Shown here: positions 1-11,200 of the stretch, in pieces
Position numbering within the stretch: position 1 is the first letter of the stretch
Layout: every line of letters begins with the position of its first letter
DNA from: Saccoglossus kowalevskii
Taxonomy: Eukaryota; Hemichordata; Enteropneusta; Harrimaniidae
Direction: 5' to 3'
Length of the DNA stretch: 58,820 bases
Assembly: GCF_000003605.2 (NCBI RefSeq)
Contig: NW_003133694.1
Span: 1 to 58,820, forward strand
Notes under the pieces: generated by a model
The model's input: only the letters and a program-made list of their open reading frames with translations
The model's database searches: none
What the model was told of the DNA's origin: nothing
Program-made: the position numbers and the translations under genes

Positions 1-77
1 GTCGAAAAAGTAAAACATTGACACGGACGACGACGGACGCCGATGACGGACGCCGACGGACAATCACTCATATGATA
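1..77. other. Non-satellite left flank with CpG-rich short repeat
   Basis: This is the only sequence in the window, together with the adjoining hairpin, that is not the 46-bp satellite. Bases 1-21 are AT-rich. Bases 22-61 are a CpG-dense run of GACG/GACGCCG motifs. Bases 62-77 are AT-rich linker leading into a hairpin. No open reading frame of useful length can be judged because the sequence is cut off on the left. From memory, similar GACGGACGCCG strings followed by a hairpin and GAGCTAAAAA occur as dispersed repeats in bivalve genomes. I cannot confirm that here, and it is the only clue to the host lineage. Confidence 0.6.
22..61. repeat. Degenerate CpG-rich tandem repeat, about 13 bp
   Basis: GACGGACGCCGA occurs at 32-43 and again at 45-56, a 13-bp period, preceded by a partial copy (CACGGACGACGACG) from 22. 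About ten CpG dinucleotides fall in 40 bases, far denser than the one per unit of the adjoining array. It is probably part of a dispersed element whose end is the hairpin at 78-108. A small microsatellite unrelated to the hairpin is the alternative. Confidence 0.6.
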
Positions 78-108
78 AGCTCCGCTCGACAAAGTCGACA
101 GCGGAGCT
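78..108. repeat. Hairpin (inverted repeat) at the array boundary
   Basis: AGCTCCGCT (78-86) pairs with AGCGGAGCT (100-108). Inside it CGAC (87-90) pairs with GTCG (94-97) around an AAA loop, and the two-base bulge AC (98-99) lies on the 3' side. That gives 13 paired bases in 31 nt, unlikely by chance. The 3' arm is followed at once by AAAAA and then the first satellite unit, so the hairpin marks the junction. It could be the terminal structure of a non-autonomous mobile element; 3' hairpins near CTRR ends are known in Helitrons, and CTAA does occur at the end of this stem, but the usual spacing of about 10 nt between hairpin and CTRR is absent. The element class is therefore left open. Confidence 0.75.
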
Positions 109-232
109 AAAAAGGGATGGGTTTTACATGTATCTAGTCAGAATGGAGGTATAAAAATGAATGGGTTTTATACGTATATCTAGTCAGAATGGAGGTATAA
201 AAATGGATGGGTTTTATATGTGTATCTAATCA
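109..232 (+). repeat. Divergent edge units at the left boundary of the array
   Basis: The first unit begins with GGGATGGG right after the hairpin's AAAAA and reads TTTTACATGTATC, a short form lacking one GT and carrying a CpA. The next unit reads TACGTATATC, with G to A at unit position 19. Both forms are rare deeper in the array. Units at the ends of satellite arrays usually exchange less with the bulk and keep private changes, so this fits a true array boundary rather than an arbitrary cut. Confidence 0.6.
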
Positions 233-2405
233 GAATGGAGGTATAAAAAGGGATGGGTTTTATACGTGTATCTAATCAGAATGGAGGTATAAAAAGGGAT
301 GGGTTTTATACGTGTATCTAGTCAGAATGGAGGTATAAAAATGAATGGGTTTTATATGTGTATCTAGTCAGAATGGAGGTATAAAAATGAATGGGTTTTA
401 TATGTGTATCTAATCAGAATGGAGGTATAAAAAGGGATGGGTTTTATATGTGTATCTAATCAGAATGGAGGTATAAAAATGAATGGGTTCTATACGTGTA
501 TCTAATCAGAATGGAGGTATAAAAATGAATGGGTTTTATACGTGTATCTAGTCAGAATGGAGGTATAAAAATGAATGGGTTTTATATGTGTATCTAATCA
601 GAATGGAGGTATAAAAAGGGATGGGTTTTATATGTGTATCTAGTCAGAATGGAGGTATAAAAATGAATGGGTTTTATATGTGTATCTAGTCAGAATGGAG
701 GTATAAAAATGAATGGGTTTTATATGTGTATCTAATCAGAATGGAGGTATAAAAAGGGATGGGTTTTATACGTGTATCTAGTCAGAATGGAGGTATAAAA
801 AGGGATGGGTTTTATACGTGTATCTAGTCAGAATGGAGGTATAAAAATGAATGGGTTTTATATGTGTATCTAGTCAGAATGGAGGTATAAAAATGAATGG
901 GTTTTATATGTGTATCTAATCAGAATGGAGGTATAAAAATGAATGGGTTTTATACGTGTATCTAGTCAGAATGGAGGTATAAAAATGAATGGGTTTTATA
1001 CGTGTATCTAGTCAGAATGGAGGTATAAAAATGGATGGGTTTTATATGTGTATCTAGTCAGAATGGAGGTATAAAAATGAATGGGTTTTATATGTGTATC
1101 TAGTCAGAATGGAGGTATAAAAATGAATGGGTTTTATATGTGTATCTAGTCAGAATGGAGGTATAAAAATGAATGGGTTTTATATGTGTATCTAGTCAGA
1201 ATGGAGGTATAAAAATGAATGGGTTTTATACGTGTATCTAGTCAGAATGGAGGTATAAAAATGAATGGGTTTTATATGTGTATCTAGTCAGAATGGAGGT
1301 ATAAAAATGAATGGGTTTTATACGTGTATCTAGTCAGAATGGAGGTATAAAAATGAATGGGTTTTATACGTGTATCTAGTCAGAATGGAGGTATAAAAAT
1401 GAATGGGTTTTATACGTGTATCTAGTCAGAATGGAGGTATAAAAATGAATGGGTTTTATACGTGTATCTAGTCAGAATGGAGGTATAAAAATGAATGGGT
1501 TTTATACGTGTATCTAATCAGAATGGAGGTATAAAAATGAATGGGTTTTATATGTGTATCTAGTCAGAATGGAGGTATAAAAATGAATGGGTTTTATACG
1601 TGTATCTAATCAGAATGGAGGTATAAAAAGGGATGGGTTTTATACGTGTATCTAATCAGAATGGAGGTATAAAAATGAATGGGTTTTATATGTGTATCTA
1701 ATCAGAATGGAGGTATAAAAAGGGATGGGTTTTATACGTGTATCTAGTCAGAATGGAGGTATAAAAATGAATGGGTTTTATATGTGTATCTAGTCAGAAT
1801 GGAGGTATAAAAATGGATGGGTTTTATATGTGTATCTAGTCAGAATGGAGGTATAAAAATGAATGGGTTTTATACGTGTATCTAGTCAGAATGGAGGTAT
1901 AAAAATGAATGGGTTTTATACGTGTATCTAGTCAGAATGGAGGTATAAAAATGGATGGGTTTTATACGTGTATCTAGTCAGAATGGAGGTATAAAAATGA
2001 ATGGGTTTTATACGTGTATCTAGTCAGAATGGAGGTATAAAAATGGATGGGTTTTATACGTGTATCTAGTCAGAATGGAGGTATAAAAATGAATGGGTTT
2101 TATATGTGTATCTAATCAGAATGGAGGTATAAAAATGAATGGGTTTTATACGTGTATCTAGTCAGAATGGAGGTATAAAAATGAATGGGTTTTATATGTG
2201 TATCTAGTCAGAATGGAGGTATAAAAATGAATGGGTTTTATATATGTATCTAGTCAGAATGGAGGTATAAAAATGGATGGGTTTTATACGTGTATCTAGT
2301 CAGAATGGAGGTATAAAAATGAATGGGTTTTATACGTGTATCTAGTCAGAATGGATGTATAAAAATGAATGGGTTTTATATGTGTATCTAGTCAGAATGG
2401 AGGTA

Positions 2406-2740
2406 TAAAAAATGAATGGGTTCTATACGTGTATCTAGTCAGAATGGAGGTATAAAAATGAATGGGTTCTATACGTGTATCTAGTCAGAATGGAGGTATA
2501 AAAATGAATGGGTTTTATATGTGTATCTAGTCAGAATGGAGGTATAAAAATGAATGGGTTCTATACGTGTATCTAGTCAGAATGGAGGTATAAAAATGGA
2601 TGGGTTTTATACGTGTATCTAGTCAGAATGGAGGTATAAAAATGAATGGGTTCTATACGTGTATCTAGTCAGAATGGAGGTATAAAAATGAATGGGTTCT
2701 ATACGTGTATCTAGTCAGAATGGAGGTATAAAAATGAATG
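2406..2740 (+). repeat. Cluster of TTC-type units
   Basis: Units with C at position 11 (GGGTTCTATACG) are a minority overall. Here they come in the order TTC, TTC, T-type, TTC, TGG/ACG, TTC, TTC, so six of eight successive units are either TTC or a TTC neighbour in a two-plus-one rhythm. The first TTC unit follows a six-A tract (about 2405) and a unit with ATGGATGTATA (about 2353), both rare. The pattern suggests local amplification of one mutated founder. Confidence 0.7.
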
Positions 2741-3797
2741 GGTTTTATACGTGTATCTAGTCAGAATGGAGGTATAAAAATGAATGGGTTTTATATGTAT
2801 ATCTAATCAGAATGGAGGTATAAAAATGAATGGGTTTTATACGTGTATCTAATCAGAATGGAGGTATAAAAATGAATGGGTTTTATACGTGTATCTAATC
2901 AGAATGGAGGTATAAAAATGAATGGGTTTTATACGTGTATCTAATCAGAATGGAGGTATAAAAATGAATGGGTTTTATACGTGTATCTAATCAGAATGGA
3001 GGTATAAAAATGAATGGGTTTTATATGTGTATCTAATCAGAATGGAGGTATAAAAATGAATGGGTTTTATATGTGTATCTAGTCAGAATGGAGGTATAAA
3101 AAGGGATGGGTTTTATACGTGTATCTAGTCAGAATGGAGGTATAAAAATGGATGGGTTTTATATGTGTATCTAGTCAGAATGGAGGTATAAAAATGAATG
3201 GGTTTTATATGTGTATCTAGTCAGAATGGAGGTATAAAAATGAATGGGTTTTATACGTGTATCTAGTCAGAATGGAGGTATAAAAATGAATGGGTTTTAT
3301 ATGTGTATCTAGTCAGAATGGAGGTATAAAAATGAATGGGTTTTATATGTGTATCTAATCAGAATGGAGGTATAAAAATGAATGGGTTTTATACGTGTAT
3401 CTAGTCAGAATGGAGGTATAAAAATGAATGGGTTTTATACGTGTATCTAGTCAGAATGGAGGTATAAAAATGAATGGGTTTTATACGTGTATCTAGTCAG
3501 AATGGAGGTATAAAAATGAATGGGTTTTATATGTGTATCTAGTCAGAATGGAGGTATAAAAATGAATGGGTTTTATATGTGTATCTAGTCAGAATGGAGG
3601 TATAAAAATGAATGGGTTTTATATGTGTATCTAGTCAGAATGGAGGTATAAAAATGAATGGGTTTTATACGTGTATCTAGTCAGAATGGAGGTATAAAAA
3701 TGAATGGGTTTTATATGTGTATCTAGTCAGAATGGAGGTATAAAAATGAATGGGTTTTATACGTGTATCTAGTCAGAATGGAGGTATAAAAATGAAT

Positions 3798-4300
3798 GGG
3801 TTCTATACGTGTATCTAGTCAGAATGGAGGTATAAAAATGAATGGGTTCTATACGTGTATCTAGTCAGAATGGAGGTATAAAAATGAATGGGTTTTATAC
3901 GTGTATCTAATCAGAATGGAGGTATAAAAATGAATGGGTTCTATACGTGTATCTAGTCAGAATGGAGGTATAAAAATGAATGGGTTTTATACGTGTATCT
4001 AGTCAGAATGGAGGTATAAAAATGAATGGGTTCTATACGTGTATCTAGTCAGAATGGAGGTATAAAAATGAATGGGTTCTATACGTGTATCTAGTCAGAA
4101 TGGAGGTATAAAAATGAATGGGTTTTATACGTGTATCTAGTCAGAATGGAGGTATAAAAATGAATGGGTTCTATACGTGTATCTAGTCAGAATGGAGGTA
4201 TAAAAATGAATGGGTTCTATACGTGTATCTAGTCAGAATGGAGGTATAAAAATGAATGGGTTTTATACGTGTATCTAATCAGAATGGAGGTATAAAAATG
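3798..4300 (+). repeat. Higher-order repeat of 3 units (138 bp), TTC-TTC-TTT
   Basis: TTC units start near 3798, 3844, 3936, 4028, 4074, 4166 and 4212, and intervening units near 3890, 3982, 4120 and 4258 are TTT/ACG. From 4028 the order TTC, TTC, TTT repeats exactly with a 138-bp period. Units at 3890 and 4258 also share the A variant at position 26. This is the same kind of cluster as at 2.4-2.7 kb and probably arose by the same slippage or exchange. Confidence 0.75.
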
Positions 4301-5624
4301 AATGGGTTTTATACGTGTATCTAGTCAGAATGGAGGTATAAAAATGAATGGGTTTTATACGTGTATCTAGTCAGAATGGAGGTATAAAAATGAATGGGTT
4401 TTATACGTGTATCTAGTCAGAATGGAGGTATAAAAATGAATGGGTTTTATACGTGTATCTAATCAGAATGGAGGTATAAAAAGGGATGGGTTTATACGTG
4501 TATCTAGTCAGAATGGAGGTATAAAAATGAATGGGTTTTATATGTGTATCTAGTCAGAATGGAGGTATAAAAATGAATGGGTTTTATACGTGTATCTAGT
4601 CAGAATGGAGGTATAAAAATGAATGGGTTTTATACGTGTATCTAGTCAGAATGGAGGTATAAAAATGAATGGGTTTTATATGTGTATCTAATCAGAATGG
4701 AGGTATAAAAAGGGATGGGTTTTATACGTGTATCTAGTCAGAATGGAGGTATAAAAATGGATGGGTTTTATACGTGTATCTAGTCAGAATGGAGGTATAA
4801 AAATGAATGGGTTTTATATGTGTATCTAGTCAGAATGGAGGTATAAAAAGGGATGGGTTTTATACGTGTATCTAGTCAGAATGGAGGTATAAAAATGAAT
4901 GGGTTTTATACGTGTATCTAGTCAGAATGGAGGTATAAAAATGAATGGGTTCTATATGTGTATCTAGTCAGAATGGAGGTATAAAAATGAATGGGTTTTA
5001 TACGTGTATCTAGTCAGAATGGAGGTATAAAAATGGATGGGTTTTATACGTGTATCTAGTCAGAATGGAGGTATAAAAATGGATGGGTTTTATACGTGTA
5101 TCTAGTCAGAATGGAGGTATAAAAATGAATGGGTTTTATATGTGTATCTAGTCAGAATGGAGGTATAAAAATGAATGGGTTTTATACGTGTATCTAGTCA
5201 GAATGGAGGTATAAAAATGAATGGGTTTTATACGTGTATCTAATCAGAATGGAGGTATAAAAAGGGATGGGTTTTATACGTGTATCTAGTCAGAATGGAG
5301 GTATAAAAATGAATGGGTTTTATATGTGTATCTAATCAGAATGGAGGTATAAAAATGAATGGGTTTTATATGTGTATCTAGTCAGAATGGAGGTATAAAA
5401 ATGAATGGGTTTTATACGTGTATCTAATCAGAATGGAGGTATAAAAAGGGATGGGTTTTATATGTGTATCTAATCAGAATGGAGGTATAAAAATGAATGG
5501 GTTTTATATGTGTATCTAATCAGAATGGAGGTATAAAAATGAATGGGTTTTATATGTGTATCTAGTCAGAATGGAGGTATAAAAATGAATGGGTTTTATA
5601 TGTGTATCTAGTCAGAATGGAGGT

Positions 5625-5885
5625 ATAAAAAATGAATGGGTTTTATACGTGTATCTAGTCAGAATGGAGGTATAAAATGAATGGGTTTTATACGTGTATC
5701 TAGTCAGAATGGAGGTATAAAAATGAATGGTTTTATACGTGTATCTAGTCAGAATGGAGGTATAAAAATGAAATGGGTTTTATATGTGTATCTAATCAGA
5801 ATGGAGGTATAAAAAATGAATGGGTTTTTATATGTGTATCTAATCAGAATGGAGGTATAAAAAATGAATGGGTTTTATATGTGTA
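5625..5885 (+). repeat. Indel-rich satellite segment
   Basis: About six successive units carry single-base gains or losses: six-A tracts near 5628, 5812 and 5854, a four-A tract near 5676, GAATGG with one G missing near 5728, GAAATGGG near 5770 and a five-T tract near 5826. Neighbouring units on both sides are perfect 46-mers. Nearly all changes are in homopolymers, the typical error class of long-read consensus. True local degeneration cannot be excluded. Confidence 0.65.
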
Positions 5886-6690
5886 TCTAGTCAGAATGGA
5901 GGTATAAAAATGGATGGGTTTTATACGTGTATCTAGTCAGAATGGAGGTATAAAAATGAATGGGTTTTATATGTGTATCTAGTCAGAATGGAGGTATAAA
6001 AATGGATGGGTTTTATATGTGTATCTAGTCAGAATGGAGGTATAAAAATGGATGGGTTTTATATGTGTATCTAGTCAGAATGGAGGTATAAAAATGAATG
6101 GGTTTTATACGTGTATCTAGTCAGAATGGAGGTATAAAAATGAATGGGTTTTATATGTATCTAGTCAGAATGGAGGTATAAAAATGGATGGGTTTTATAC
6201 GTGTATCTAGTCAGAATGGAGGTATAAAAATGAATGGGTTTTATATGTGTATCTAGTCAGAATGGAGGTATAAAAATGAATGGGTTTTATACGTGTATCT
6301 AATCAGAATGGAGGTATAAAAATGAATGGGTTTTATATGTGTATCTAGTCAGAATGGAGGTATAAAAATGAATGGGTTTTATACGTGTATCTAGTCAGAA
6401 TGGAGGTATAAAAATGAATGGGTTTTATACGTGTATCTAGTCAGAATGGAGGTATAAAAATGAATGGGTTTTATACGTGTATCTAGTCAGAATGGAGGTA
6501 TAAAAATGAATGGGTTTTATACGTGTATCTAGTCAGAATGGAGGTATAAAAAGGGATGGGTTTTATATGTGTATCTAGTCAGAATGGAGGTATAAAAATG
6601 AATGGGTTTTATACGTGTATCTAGTCAGAATGGAGGTATAAAAATGAATGGGTTTTATACGTGTATCTAGTCAGAATGGAGGTATAAAAA

Positions 6691-7238
6691 GGGATGGGTT
6701 TTATATGTGTATCTAGTCAGAATGGAGGTATAAAAATGAATGGGTTTTATATGTGTATCTAGTCAGAATGGAGGTATAAAAATGAATGGGTTTTATATGT
6801 ATCTAGTCAGAATGGAGGTATAAAAATGAATGGGTTTTATATGTGTATCTAGTCAGAATGGAGGTATAAAAATGAATGGGTTTTATACGTGTATCTAGTC
6901 AGAATGGAGGTATAAAAATGAATGGGTTTTATACGTGTATCTAGTCAGAATGGAGGTATAAAAAGGGATGGGTTTTATATGTGTATCTAGTCAGAATGGA
7001 GGTATAAAAATGAATGGGTTTTATATGTGTATCTAGTCAGAATGGAGGTATAAAAATGAATGGGTTTTATATGTATCTAGTCAGAATGGAGGTATAAAAA
7101 TGAATGGGTTTTATATGTGTATCTAGTCAGAATGGAGGTATAAAAATGAATGGGTTTTATACGTGTATCTAGTCAGAATGGAGGTATAAAAATGAATGGG
7201 TTTTATATGTGTATCTAGTCAGAATGGAGGTATAAAAA
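6691..7238 (+). repeat. Higher-order repeat of 6 units (274 bp), two copies
   Basis: GGG-type units at 6691 and 6965 are 274 bp apart, equal to five 46-bp units and one 44-bp unit. The 44-bp unit (TTTTATATGTATC) recurs at the same place, near 6791 and 7065. Order of units in both copies is GGG/ATG, TGA/ATG, 44-bp, TGA/ATG, TGA/ACG; the sixth unit differs only at position 16. The shared short unit makes common descent by tandem duplication the simplest reading. Confidence 0.8.
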
Positions 7239-7880
7239 TGGATGGGTTTTATATGTGTATCTAGTCAGAATGGAGGTATAAAAATGAATGGGTTTTATAC
7301 GTGTATCTAGTCAGAATGGAGGTATAAAAATGAATGGGTTTTATACGTGTATCTAGTCAGAATGGAGGTATAAAAATGAATGGGTTTTATATGTGTATCT
7401 AGTCAGAATGGAGGTATAAAAATGAATGGGTTTTATATGTGTATCTAGTCAGAATGGAGGTATAAAAATGAATGGGTTTTATATGTGTATCTAGTCAGAA
7501 TGGAGGTATAAAAATGAATGGGTTTTATATGTATCTAGTCAGAATGGAGGTATAAAAATGAATGGGTTTTATACGTGTATCTAATCAGAATGGAGGTATA
7601 AAAATGAATGGGTTTTATATGTGTATCTATTCAGAATGGAGGTATAAAAATGGATGGGTTTTATATGTGTATCTAGTCAGAATGGAGGTATAAAAATGAA
7701 TGGGTTTTATATGTGTATCTAGTCAGAATGGAGGTATAAAAAGGGATGGGTTTTATACGTGTATCTAGTCAGAATGGAGGTATAAAAATGAATGGGTTTT
7801 ATATGTGTATCTAGTCAGAATGGAGGTATAAAAATGAATGGGTTTTATACGTGTATCTAGTCAGAATGGAGGTATAAAAA

Positions 7881-8248
7881 TGGATGGGTTTATACCTGTA
7901 TCTAATCCGAATGGAAGTATAAAAATGAATGGGTTTTATATGTGTATCTAGTCCGAATGGAAGTATAAAAATGAATGGGTTTTATATGTGTATCTAGTCC
8001 GAATGGAAGTATAAAAATGAATGGGTTTTATATGTGTATCTAGTCCGAATGGAAGTATAAAAATGGATGGGTTTTATACTTGTATCTAATCCAATGGAAG
8101 TATAAAAATGAATGGGTTTTATACGTGTATCTATCCAATGGAAGTATTAAAAAGTGGATGGGTTTTTATATGTGTATCTAGTTCGAATGGAAGTATAAAA
8201 ATGGATGGGTTTTCATACGTGTATCTAGTTCAGAATGGAGGTATAAAA
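7881..8248 (+). repeat. Divergent subfamily tract (TCCG / GGAAG units)
   Basis: About eight consecutive units differ from the rest of the array. In seven of them position 37 is A (GGAAGTATA), and four read TCCGAATGG (position 29 is C), while others read TCCAATGG or TTCGAATGG. Odd length changes appear near 8090-8220: loss of GA, ATTAAAAAG, GTTTTTATAT, TTTCATACG. The C at 29 adds a second CpG to the unit. Normal units resume by about 8249. Unlike the homopolymer clusters elsewhere, these are shared substitutions inherited by adjacent units, so it looks like a genuine older or alternative subfamily island with extra decay at its right end. A lone GGAAG unit occurs near 11865. Confidence 0.8.
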
Positions 8249-11200
8249 TGAATGGTTTTATATGTGTATCTAGTCAGAATGGAGGTATAAAAATGAATGG
8301 GTTTTATATGTGTATCTAATCAGAATGGAGGTATAAAAATGGATGGGTTTATACGTGTATCTAGTCAGAATGGAGGTATAAAAATGAATGGGTTCTATAC
8401 GTGTATCTAGTCAGAATGGAGGTATAAAAATGGATGGGTTTTATATGTGTATCTAATCAGAATGGAGGTATAAAAATGAATGGGTTTTATATGTGTATCT
8501 AGTCAGAATGGAGGTATAAAAATGAATGGGTTTTATACGTGTATCTAATCAGAATGGAGGTATAAAAATGGATGGGTTTTATATGTGTATCTAGTCAGAA
8601 TGGAGGTATAAAAATGAATGGGTTTTATATGTGTATCTAGTCAGAATGGAGGTATAAAAATGAATGGGTTTTATACGTGTATCTAGTCAGAATGGAGGTA
8701 TAAAAATGAATGGGTTTTATATGTGTATCTAGTCAGAATGGAGGTATAAAAAGGGATGGGTTTTATACGTGTATCTAGTCAGAATGGAGGTATAAAAATG
8801 AATGGGTTTTATATGTGTATCTAGTCAGAATGGAGGTATAAAAATGAATGGGTTTTATATGTGTATCTAGTCAGAATGGAGGTATAAAAATGAATGGGTT
8901 TTATACGTGTATCTAGTCAGAATGGAGGTATAAAAATGGATGGGTTTTATATGTGTATCTAGTCAGAATGGAGGTATAAAAATGAATGGGTTTTATATGT
9001 GTATCTAGTCAGAATGGAGGTATAAAAATGAATGGGTTTTATACGTGTATCTAGTCAGAATGGAGGTATAAAAATGAATGGGTTTTATATGTGTATCTAG
9101 TCAGAATGGAGGTATAAAAATGAATGGGTTTTATACGTGTATCTAGTCAGAATGGAGGTATAAAAATGAATGGGTTTTATACGTGTATCTAATCAGAATG
9201 GAGGTATAAAAATGAATGGGTTTTATACGTGTATCTAATCAGAATGGAGGTATAAAAATGAATGGGTTTTATATGTGTATCTAATCAGAATGGAGGTATA
9301 AAAATGAATGGGTTTTATATGTGTATCTAGTCAGAATGGAGGTATAAAAATGAATGGGTTTTATACGTGTATCTAGTCAGAATGGAGGTATAAAAATGGA
9401 TGGGTTTTATATGTGTATCTAATCAGAATGGAGGTATAAAAATGAATGGGTTTTATATGTGTATCTAATCAGAATGGAGGTATAAAAATGAATGGGTTTT
9501 ATATGTGTATCTAATCAGAATGGAGGTATAAAAATGAATGGGTTTTATATGTGTATCTAGTCAGAATGGAGGTATAAAAATGAATGGGTTTTATACGTGT
9601 ATCTAGTCAGAATGGAGGTATAAAAATGGATGGGTTTTATATGTGTATCTAATCAGAATGGAGGTATAAAAAGGGATGGGTTTTATATGTGTATCTAGTC
9701 AGAATGGAGGTATAAAAATGAATGGGTTTTATATGTGTATCTAATCAGAATGGAGGTATAAAAATGGATGGGTTTTATATGTGTATCTAGTCAGAATGGA
9801 GGTATAAAAATGGATGGGTTTTATATGTGTATCTAGTCAGAATGGAGGTATAAAAATGAATGGGTTCTATACGTGTATCTAATCAGAATGGAGGTATAAA
9901 AATGGATGGGTTTTATACGTGTATCTAGTCAGAATGGAGGTATAAAAATGAATGGGTTTTATACGTGTATCTAATCAGAATGGAGGTATAAAAAGGGATG
10001 GGTTTTATACGTGTATCTAGTCAGAATGGAGGTATAAAAATGAATGGGTTTTATACGTGTATCTAATCAGAATGGAGGTATAAAAATGGATGGGTTTTAT
10101 ATGTGTATCTAGTCAGAATGGAGGTATAAAAATGGATGGGTTTTATACGTGTATCTAGTCAGAATGGAGGTATAAAAATGGATGGGTTTTATACGTGTAT
10201 CTAATCAGAATGGAGGTATAAAAAGGGATGGGTTTTATACGTGTATCTAGTCAGAATGGAGGTATAAAAATGAATGGGTTTTATACGTGTATCTAATCAG
10301 AATGGAGGTATAAAAATGAATGGGTTTTATATGTGTATCTAGTCAGAATGGAGGTATAAAAATGAATGGGTTTTATATGTGTATCTAGTCAGAATGGAGG
10401 TATAAAAATGGATGGGTTTTATATGTGTATCTAGTCAGAATGGAGGTATAAAAATGAATGGGTTTTATATGTGTATCTAGTCAGAATGGAGGTATAAAAA
10501 TGGATGGGTTTTATATGTGTATCTAGTCAGAATGGAGGTATAAAAATGAATGGGTTTTATACGTGTATCTAGTCAGAATGGAGGTATAAAAATGAATGGG
10601 TTTTATATGTGTATCTAGTCAGAATGGAGGTATAAAAATGAATGGGTTTTATATGTGTATCTAGTCAGAATGGAGGTATAAAAATGAATGGGTTTTATAT
10701 GTATATCTAATCAGAATGGAGGTATAAAAATGAATGGGTTTTATACGTGTATCTAGTCAGAATGGAGGTATAAAAATGAATGGGTTTTATATGTGTATCT
10801 AATCAGAATGGAGGTATAAAAATGAATGGGTTTTATACGTGTATCTAGTCAGAATGGAGGTATAAAAATGAATGGGTTTTATATGTGTATCTAGTCAGAA
10901 TGGAGGTATAAAAATGAATGGGTTTTATATGTATCTAGTCAGAATGGAGGTATAAAAATGGATGGGTTTTATACGTGTATCTAGTCAGAATGGAGGTATA
11001 AAAATGAATGGGTTTTATATGTGTATCTAGTCAGAATGGAGGTATAAAAATGGATGGGTTTTATATGTGTATCTAATCAGAATGGAGGTATAAAAAGGGA
11101 TGGGTTTTATACGTGTATCTAGTCAGAATGGAGGTATAAAAATGGATGGGTTTTATATGTGTATCTAGTCAGAATGGAGGTATAAAAATGAATGGGTTTT

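Noticed and set aside
1-110. Helitron 3' end
   Set aside because: The hairpin and CTAA are present, but the CTAA overlaps the stem end instead of lying about 10 nt beyond it, and no other Helitron feature is visible in 110 bases. Kept only as a possibility in the hairpin entry.
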